Position numbers and translations under genes: made by a program. Source: JAKCDU01 sp035551615 (GTDB lineage: Bacteria; Actinomycetota; Acidimicrobiia; Acidimicrobiales; Palsa-688). From it: 64,000 nucleotides of DNA. This document shows, piece after piece, positions 58,923 to 64,000 of this stretch. The DNA lies in the NCBI GenBank assembly GCA_035551615.1, contig DASZNC010000075.1, positions 1 to 64,000 of the forward strand, in the 5' to 3' direction. The notes below the pieces were generated by a model. That model made no database searches. It worked only from the letters and a program-made list of their open reading frames with translations, and was not told the origin of the DNA. The stretch's first letter is position 1, and the number at the start of each line of letters is the position of its first letter.

Positions 58923-59837
58923 TCAGTCCGGCGTCGCCAGTTCGGCCAACTTGGCCATCTGGCTGTTGACCGGGACCTTGCGGGGCAAGCCGTCCATGGC
59001 CCGGGTCAGGTCGGCCAACTGCCACTGCCCGTCGGTCGTGACCTCCTCGGCGATCGACCAGCCCTGGTATATACCGACGGCCCCGCCGTAGACACTGAAC
59101 ACCTGCCCCGAGAACGGGCAGCCGGCCGTGGCCAGGTAGGCGACCAGGGGCGAGATGTTGCCGGGATCGAAGACGGACTTCTCCATGATCTCGCTGATGC
59201 CCGGCGTCTGCAGGGTGAGCCGGGTGCGGGCCATCGGTGCGATGCAGTTGGACCGCACGCCGTACCGCTTCAGTTCGTACCCGGCGACGATGGTCATCGC
59301 CGCAATGCCGGCCTTGGCCGCCGCGTAGTTGGTCTGCCCCGGGTTGCCGTGCAGCCCGGCGCCCGACGAGGTGTTGATCAGGCTGCGGTCGATCTCCGTG
59401 CCGACCGCCTTGGACCGGTCACGCCACCACGCCGAGGCCCAGTGGCTGACGTTGAACGTGCCTTTCAGGTGCACGCTGATGACATCGTCGAACTCCTGCT
59501 CGGTCATCGACACGAGGGTCCGGTCGCGGAGGATGCCGGCGTTGTTGACCACCACGTGCAGGTCGCCGAACACATCCACTGCGGTGTCGATGATCTTCTT
59601 GGCATCCTCGTGGGACGTCACACTGTCGGTGCTGGCCACCGCTGCACCCCCGGCGGCGGTGATCTCGTCGACCACCGCCTGGGCGGCGCTGACGTCGGCG
59701 CCTGAACCATCGGTGGCCCCGCCCAGGTCGTTGACCACGACCTGCGCGCCCTCCGCGGCGAACAACAGGGCGTGCTCGCGCCCAATGCCCCGGCCGGCGC
59801 CGGTGATGATGGCCACACGGCCGTCGAGAGCTCCCAT
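58923..59837 (-). CDS. SDR family dehydrogenase, 3-hydroxyacyl-CoA dehydrogenase type
   Basis: A 304-residue SDR. It has ITGAGRGIGREHALLFAAEGAQVVVNDLGG, the phrase typical of the (3R)-hydroxyacyl-CoA dehydrogenase part of peroxisomal MFE-2, NNAG in VVNNAGILRD, NTSSGAG as the catalytic Ser, and YAAAK as Tyr-Lys. Its likely job is oxidation of a 3-hydroxyacyl-CoA with NAD. AAGGA lies nine bases before ATG 59837. It is third in a leftward operon after an acyl-CoA dehydrogenase and a double TetR regulator, which fits a fatty-acid or steroid side-chain route. Confidence 0.93.
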   Translation of the reverse strand: MGALDGRVAIITGAGRGIGREHALLFAAEGAQVVVNDLGGATDGSGADVSAAQAVVDEITAAGGAAVASTDSVTSHEDAKKIIDTAVDVFGDLHVVVNNAGILRDRTLVSMTEQEFDDVISVHLKGTFNVSHWASAWWRDRSKAVGTEIDRSLINTSSGAGLHGNPGQTNYAAAKAGIAAMTIVAGYELKRYGVRSNCIAPMARTRLTLQTPGISEIMEKSVFDPGNISPLVAYLATAGCPFSGQVFSVYGGAVGIYQGWSIAEEVTTDGQWQLADLTRAMDGLPRKVPVNSQMAKLAELATPD

Positions 59838-59856
59838 CAGATGATTTCCTTTCTGG

Positions 59857-61068
59857 TCACGTTGCCTCCTGTCCGGAGATGGATGTAGCGGAGAGCAGGA
59901 AGGCCATCATCAGGTCGGCCACTGTCCCCGGACCGAGTGGTTCCTTCTCGGGAAAGAGGGCGGCCTGATTGGCCAGCGCCAACGCACCGCGGTACAGCAT
60001 TCGGGCTTCCGGCTCGGAGAGGTCGTCGCGTACCTGGCGCACGACCGGTACCCACGCGTCGCGCAGGCCCCGGTTGCGGCGGGCGATACGAGCCCGCTCC
60101 TGCGGCGGCAGGCCGGAGCTCTCCCGTCCGGTCACGACGATCAGGTCGGTGTTGTCGAGCGCGATGCGGGCGTAGGACGACGTCATGCGGCGAATCGCAT
60201 CCAGCGGGTCGGCCGCCGCCGCCAGGGCGGCATCGACGCCGACCTCGACGCGCGCCGCCGTGCGGTCGTAGGCGTCCAGGAGTATCTCCGCCTTGCTCGG
60301 GAAGGACCGGTAGATGCCCGAACCGGCCAGGCCGACCGCCTGCCCGATGTCGTCGACGGTCGTACCGGCGAATCCCCGCACCCGGAACAACCGCAGGGCG
60401 GCCGACATGATCTCGTCGCGCCGGCTGGCGGGCGGCTTCCAATCGGCGCCCGGCGGAATCGGCGCCGATTGGTCCGCCACCGGTACCGGCGCCCGCAGCA
60501 GTACCGCCGTGCACGCCCGCCCGAGCAGCACGTCGCTCCGCGGCCGGTGGATGGATGCCATCCGGCTGGTTCCGGCCAGGGCGCCCATGACGCCGGCCTG
60601 ACGGACCCGGGCGTGGGCCCGGCTCACCTGGGGCCGAGCGGCGCGCACGGCGTCGGTCCAGAGCCGGACCAGACGGCGCTCGGCGGTGGTTATCCGGCCA
60701 TCGGCGAGCGCGCCCCACTCGCGCATGTAGAACCGGAGGAGCGACGGGTCATCGAGCGTGGACGCCACTGTGGCGGCGACGATGGCGGCCGCCTCCCCAC
60801 CCGGCGCCGCCGACTGCGAGGCCCGATCGGCCAGGTCGACGAAGTGCTCGATGGTCTCGATGCGCACCGCTCCGGCGATCGCCGTCTTGCCCGGGAAGTG
60901 CCGGTAGAGGCCGCCGGCGGTGATGCCGACCTCACTCGCGATGGCCTCCATCGAGACGGCCGCCAGCCCCCCGTCGGCGGCCAGCCGCCGGGCGGCATCG
61001 ACGATCATCGCCTTGCGCCGGGGCGGCCGCCGCCGGGCTTCTCGCGCCGGCGTGACCGAGGGGCTCAT
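59857..61068 (-). CDS. Tandem TetR-domain transcriptional regulator
   Basis: A 403-residue protein with two TetR_N domains in one chain. The first, residues about 16-75, has MIVDAARRLAADGGLAAVSMEAIASEVGITAGGLYRHF; the second, about 215-275, has EIMSAALRLFRVRGFAGTTVDDIGQAVGLAGSGIYRSF. Each is followed by its own helical ligand domain. Such duplicated TetRs are common near acyl-CoA genes in actinobacteria and respond to acyl-CoA esters. ATG 61068 overlaps the acyl-CoA dehydrogenase stop (ATGA, 61065-61068). It is followed by the SDR gene after 19 bases. Confidence 0.92.
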   Translation of the reverse strand: MSPSVTPAREARRRPPRRKAMIVDAARRLAADGGLAAVSMEAIASEVGITAGGLYRHFPGKTAIAGAVRIETIEHFVDLADRASQSAAPGGEAAAIVAATVASTLDDPSLLRFYMREWGALADGRITTAERRLVRLWTDAVRAARPQVSRAHARVRQAGVMGALAGTSRMASIHRPRSDVLLGRACTAVLLRAPVPVADQSAPIPPGADWKPPASRRDEIMSAALRLFRVRGFAGTTVDDIGQAVGLAGSGIYRSFPSKAEILLDAYDRTAARVEVGVDAALAAAADPLDAIRRMTSSYARIALDNTDLIVVTGRESSGLPPQERARIARRNRGLRDAWVPVVRQVRDDLSEPEARMLYRGALALANQAALFPEKEPLGPGTVADLMMAFLLSATSISGQEAT

Positions 61069-62267
61069 TTGGGTTCCTTGGGCAGTCCCAGGACCCGTTC
61101 GGCGATGATGTTGCGCTGCACCTCGTCGGAGCCGCCGGCGATGCGGTACCCGGGGGCACCGCACACGAACTCGCTCCATGCGTAGGTGCCCCATTCCCCG
61201 GTGTCGGCGACCAGGGCGGGACCGAGGATGGTGGAGATGGCGTCGGATTTGCGGCGCAGCCCCTCGGTCCACGCCAGCTTGCCGATCGACCCTTCCGGAC
61301 CGGGCACGCCCCCGGCTGATCGGGCGACCCGACGGCGGGTCATGGTGCGCACCCGGTCATGGGCGTACACGGCGGCCAGCGCCTGCCGGACGACCGGGTC
61401 CCCGTTGCGCCCGCGCTGGCGGGCGGCCATGACCATGCGGGCGAACAGGTCCTCACCGGCCGGGCCGGTGCTGACCGATGCCGCCCGTTCGAAGCCGAGA
61501 GTGGTCACGGCCACCTGCCAACCTCCACCGACCGGCCCCAGGCGGTTCTCGTCCGGGACGATCACGCCGGTGAGGAAGACCTCGTTGAACGAGGAGCCTC
61601 CGCTCATCTGGCGCAGCGGCCGCACCTCGACGCCGGGGGCATCCATCGGGATGAGGAACGCGGTCAGACCGGCGTGCCTGGGTGCCACCGGGTCGGTACG
61701 GCAGATGATGTAACCGAAATCGGCGTACTGGGCTCCCGAGGTCCACACCTTCTGGCCATCCAACTGCCAATGGTCGCCGTGGCGTTCGGCCTTGGTGGTC
61801 AGGGACGCCAGGTCCGATCCGGCGCCCGGTTCGGAGAACAGCTGGCACCACATGTCGTCGGTGCGTCGCAACCTGGGCAGGTACCGGCGTTTCTGCTCGT
61901 CGTCGCCGGCCGTCAGAATCGTCGGCCCGACCAGCTCCAGGGTGATGCTGACCGCCTCGTGGCCGGCCGGGGTGTCGAAGCCGGACTCCAAGGACCGGAA
62001 GGCGTGCTCGTAGGCCCGCGACAGGCCGGCGCCTCCGTACTCCGCCGGCCACCCGATGGATCCGTAGCCGGCGTCCATCTTCTGCTGCTGCCACACACGC
62101 ACGGACTCGATGTGCCGGCGCTCCTCCTCGGCGGTCAGGTTCCGGAACACCGAGACGTCGTCCGATCCTTCTCCCCACACCAGTTCCCGGGCCGGCGGCC
62201 GGCGATCGCGGTTGGCCTCCAGCCAGGCCTCGGCCCGGGCACAGAACTCCTCCAACGCCAGAACCAC
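61065..62267 (-). CDS. Acyl-CoA dehydrogenase
   Basis: A 400-residue flavoprotein of the ACAD family that makes a trans-2,3 double bond in an acyl-CoA with FAD. Family marks are SLESGFDTPAGHEAVSI, QLFSEPGAGSDLAS for acyl-CoA binding, KVWTSGAQYADFGY for FAD, and GGSDEVQRNIIAERVLGLPK at the end. ACADs of this length in actinobacteria often act on branched or steroid side chains. GTG 62267 start. It leads the leftward operon ACAD - tandem TetR - SDR with ATGA overlap. Confidence 0.94.
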   Translation of the reverse strand: MVLALEEFCARAEAWLEANRDRRPPARELVWGEGSDDVSVFRNLTAEEERRHIESVRVWQQQKMDAGYGSIGWPAEYGGAGLSRAYEHAFRSLESGFDTPAGHEAVSITLELVGPTILTAGDDEQKRRYLPRLRRTDDMWCQLFSEPGAGSDLASLTTKAERHGDHWQLDGQKVWTSGAQYADFGYIICRTDPVAPRHAGLTAFLIPMDAPGVEVRPLRQMSGGSSFNEVFLTGVIVPDENRLGPVGGGWQVAVTTLGFERAASVSTGPAGEDLFARMVMAARQRGRNGDPVVRQALAAVYAHDRVRTMTRRRVARSAGGVPGPEGSIGKLAWTEGLRRKSDAISTILGPALVADTGEWGTYAWSEFVCGAPGYRIAGGSDEVQRNIIAERVLGLPKEPK

Positions 62268-62362
62268 AGAACGATTCTTTACTTATGGCGCAGGCCTGTC
62301 AAACGGCCACAAGAGCCATCTCCTCGGCTTGGAATAGGCCCCATTTACTTCCGGACAGCAAA

Positions 62363-62393
62363 AGGCCCTGGCCGGCATGACCGACCAGGGCCT
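62363..62393 (-). terminator. Rho-independent terminator of the SRPBCC gene
   Basis: The stem AGGCCCTGG (62363-62371) pairs with CCAGGGCCT (62385-62393). On the minus strand the hairpin is followed by TTTTG. It lies 55 bases after the SRPBCC gene stop and before the ACAD promoter, so it isolates the two transcripts. Confidence 0.85.
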
Positions 62394-62447
62394 CCCAGCT
62401 CCGTTCGGCCCACTCTGCTGTAGGCCGAGGGGCCGAGCTTCGCCCGT

Positions 62448-62903
62448 CTAGCGGATCTCGCCCCGGAACGCCCCGGTCTCGGACCCGTCCCGGTACTCGA
62501 TGAACTCCTTGAACTTCTTCAGGTCCGACTTGGCATTGGCCGTCGTCAGCCCGACCGCGTCACCGACCTTCTCGACCACGCCCTCCGGATCGGTCTCGAG
62601 CTGGAGCATGACCCGCGTCTTGTCCGGCTCGAGCTTGTGAAAGGTGACCACGCCGGCGTGGCCGGTCCCGCTGGTGGACCGCCAGGCGACCCGCTCGTCC
62701 GGGATCTGCTCGGTGATCTCGGCGTCGAATTCACGCTTGACCCCACCGATCGAGATCTTCCAGTGCAGGTGCTTGTCGTCCAGCTGCTTGACTTCATCGA
62801 CCCCGTCCATGAACACGGGGAATTTCTCGAACTGGGTCCACTGGTCATAAACCGAACGGACCGGGACGTCTACATCGATGTGTTCCTCGATTGTCTTGGT
62901 CAT
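62448..62903 (-). CDS. SRPBCC (cyclase/dehydrase-like) protein
   Basis: A 151-residue protein with the polyketide_cyc/SRPBCC pattern: EEHIDVDVPVRSVYDQWTQFEKFPVFMDGV, then HLHWKISIGGVKREFDAEIT, IPDERVAWRSTSG and a C-terminal helix with LKKFKEFIEYR. Such proteins carry hydrophobic ligands; this group is common in actinobacterial stress clusters. ATG 62903. It is transcribed with the two upstream genes: DUF6328 lies 58 bases upstream and STAS beyond. Confidence 0.9.
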   Translation of the reverse strand: MTKTIEEHIDVDVPVRSVYDQWTQFEKFPVFMDGVDEVKQLDDKHLHWKISIGGVKREFDAEITEQIPDERVAWRSTSGTGHAGVVTFHKLEPDKTRVMLQLETDPEGVVEKVGDAVGLTTANAKSDLKKFKEFIEYRDGSETGAFRGEIR

Positions 62904-62961
62904 ACCAATTCTGATTCCCCTGAGGTGGGCCCGGAAACGGCGTTCGCCCCATTTCTGCCGA

Positions 62962-63465
62962 TCAGCGAGACTCGACCCGCCGGCGCAGCCAGAACGGGAT
63001 GGCGAACCAGAGCATCGAGAAGACCACCGCCGTGCCGGTCGTCGAGATCACGGCGAACAGGGTGCCGGCCACCCAGTCGCCGATCAGCAGCACGGCTCCG
63101 ATCATGGCCACCGTCAGGGTGGCCATGCCGGCGATGGCCACGATGTTGCTGAGTTGGACCAGCTCGTCCTTGGCCCGTTCGTGGAACAAGAAGCGGTGGA
63201 GCGCCACCGGGGTGATGAACAGGGCGGCGGCCAGTCCGGAGGCCAGCAATGTGGCCAGGTAGACATCACGCTGGAACTCGGTTGTCTTGTCGAAGCGGGC
63301 CTGGAAGGCGATGCTCAGCAGGAAGGCGAAGAGAATCTGTATCCCGGTGCCGATGACCCGGAACTCCTGGACCAGCTCGCTCCAGCTCCGATCCAGTTGT
63401 TCGGACCGGCTCTCGTCGCGCGTGTAGGTCTGGTTACGCACCACAGGGTTGACTACCCGGCGCAC
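62962..63465 (-). CDS. DUF6328 family membrane protein
   Basis: A 167-residue protein with four predicted membrane helices. After a charged N-terminus (RDESRSEQLDRSWSELVQEFRV) come IQILFAFLLSIAFQARF, then LATLLASGLAAALFI, IVAIAGMATLTVAMIGAVLL and a final helix. This is the DUF6328 pattern, a small actinobacterial inner membrane protein of unknown function. ATG 63465. It lies 14 bases downstream of the STAS gene and probably shares its transcript. Confidence 0.85.
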   Translation of the reverse strand: MRRVVNPVVRNQTYTRDESRSEQLDRSWSELVQEFRVIGTGIQILFAFLLSIAFQARFDKTTEFQRDVYLATLLASGLAAALFITPVALHRFLFHERAKDELVQLSNIVAIAGMATLTVAMIGAVLLIGDWVAGTLFAVISTTGTAVVFSMLWFAIPFWLRRRVESR

Positions 63466-63479
63466 GGCACCGGGAACCG

Positions 63480-63818
63480 TCAGACGGGGGTGGGCGGGCG
63501 CTCGATCTGATCGATGAGCCCGGTCAGGCTGAAGACCCGCCGGACGAAGCTCGATACGGCGACCACGACGAGCGTCCGGCCCTGTGCCTGGCAGGCCGCC
63601 ATCGCCTCGGTCAGCAGGCGGGCACCTTCGGCCCCGATGAACGACAGACCACCCAGGTCGACCTCGATGAGAGACAGGTCACTGTCCACCACCTGGGCCA
63701 TCGCCGCCTCGAAGTACCCCGCGGTGGCCACATCGAGCTCCCCCGTAGCTGTCACCCTCCAGGAATCGTCGTATACCCGTTCGGTGGATACGTGGAACCC
63801 GTTACCCATGCTTCTCAC
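63480..63818 (-). CDS. STAS-domain anti-sigma factor antagonist with an altered phospho-site
   Basis: A 112-residue STAS domain: WRVTATGELDVATAGYFEAA, then LIEVDLGGLSFIGAEGARLL, then TLVVVAVSSFVRRVFSLTGL. In SpoIIAA-like antagonists the phosphorylated Ser comes just before the Gly of FxDSxG; here the sequence is FIGAEG, so Glu64 takes its place and Asp becomes Gly. It might therefore be locked in one state, or not phospho-regulated. Counterparts (RsbW-like kinase at 36978, RsbU-like phosphatase at 37652) are far away. First gene of a leftward run with DUF6328 and SRPBCC. Confidence 0.9.
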   Translation of the reverse strand: MRSMGNGFHVSTERVYDDSWRVTATGELDVATAGYFEAAMAQVVDSDLSLIEVDLGGLSFIGAEGARLLTEAMAACQAQGRTLVVVAVSSFVRRVFSLTGLIDQIERPPTPV

Positions 63819-63899
63819 TTCCTAGCGGCCCATAGGTACCCGTGCGGGCGGCCTCTCAACCACCGTTTCGATACGAGTTCCGCACCCGGTACTGGGTAC

Positions 63900-64000
63900 A
63901 TGACGGATATGAGCTCAACGGTTGGCGATTTCGTCCTGGAACGGCTGCGGGCATGGGGAACCGACCTGGTGTTCGGTTATCCCGGTGACGGCATCAACGG
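63900..64000 (+). CDS. Start of a TPP-dependent enzyme (acetolactate synthase-like), cut by the window end
   Basis: From ATG 63900 (or in-frame ATG 63909) to the end of the window the frame reads MSSTVGDFVLERLRAW then GTDLVFGYPGDGIN. This is the N-terminal pyrimidine-binding segment of thiamine pyrophosphate enzymes of the pyruvate oxidase/acetolactate synthase group, where the glycine-rich YPGDGIN is typical; the conserved catalytic Glu would lie beyond the edge. It is divergent from the STAS gene with 81 bases between. Only about 33 residues are present, so the exact member cannot be said. Confidence 0.85.
   Translation, partial: MTDMSSTVGDFVLERLRAWGTDLVFGYPGDGIN

Noticed and set aside
1..64000. 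CRISPR array or cas genes
   Set aside because: No regularly spaced identical repeats of 24-40 bp and no Cas-like protein were seen; the tandem repeats found are too short or are within proteins.
1..64000. Known antiphage defence system
   Set aside because: No restriction, abortive infection, retron, CBASS or similar core protein was recognised; the tiny coupled genes at 30.7-31.2 kb are the only weak candidates.

Overview
The window looks like chromosomal DNA from a high-GC actinobacterium. GC-rich codon use, frequent GTG and TTG starts, ATGA/GTGA gene overlaps, PRC-barrel/DUF2382 stress proteins, a LAxTG-type surface anchor, and secreted proteins carrying repeats of the form GYWxVAxDGGVFxxGDAxFYGSTG all fit. 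In my experience that last repeat is typical of Acidimicrobiia, so I infer a free-living, probably soil or aquatic, member of that class. This is inference; there is no rRNA or ribosomal protein gene here to place it.

Layout. 0-7.5 kb: end of an unknown gene, an SDR oxidoreductase, a TetR-like regulator, a GNAT-like protein, a secreted sedolisin (S53) protease, a membrane-anchored D-Ala-D-Ala carboxypeptidase and small unknown proteins. 7.5-11.3 kb: a PadR regulator - ABC ATPase - FtsX-type permease operon with a clear sigma-70 promoter overlapping two palindromes. 11.3-19.8 kb: short tandem repeats and hairpins, an ArsR-AHSA1 fusion gene with twin operator-like palindromes, an S4 RNA-binding protein, a PanE-like reductase, a PF10118-type hydrolase, a DUF929 + VKOR disulfide-forming pair, an MFS transporter and a repeat-bearing NlpC/P60 hydrolase. 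20-26.4 kb: amidase, YceI-like protein, SDR, DUF4242 protein and a large LuxR-type ATPase regulator.

From about 26.4 to 53 kb the window becomes mosaic. It holds an internally deleted SDR relic beside a tRNA-Ser(GCU) gene, an IS21-like transposase relic, a protein with two retropepsin-like halves, very small coupled genes, two overlapping AIM24-family genes with zinc ribbons, a 5'-truncated gene, a secreted beta-helix protein with five GYW repeats, a broken copy of one such repeat, an RsbW-like/RsbU-like signalling pair, DUF3311 + sodium:solute symporter, two PRC-DUF2382 proteins, a YihY membrane protein, a LAxTG surface protein, a DUF3516 helicase, a sulfotransferase, an orphan CDP-alcohol transferase, a cupin, a frameshifted Clp_N gene and a tyrosine recombinase at 53-54 kb. 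A near-identical 48-bp direct repeat lies at 31.2 and 45.4 kb. I read this stretch as an accessory region under turnover.

From 54.4 kb to the end the genes are orderly again: two metallo-beta-lactamase-fold hydrolases, a membrane-anchored matrixin-like protease, a beta-lactamase-fold serine hydrolase, an acyl-CoA dehydrogenase - double TetR - SDR operon (probably acyl-CoA catabolism), a cluster of SRPBCC, DUF6328 and STAS proteins, and the start of a TPP-dependent enzyme cut by the window end.
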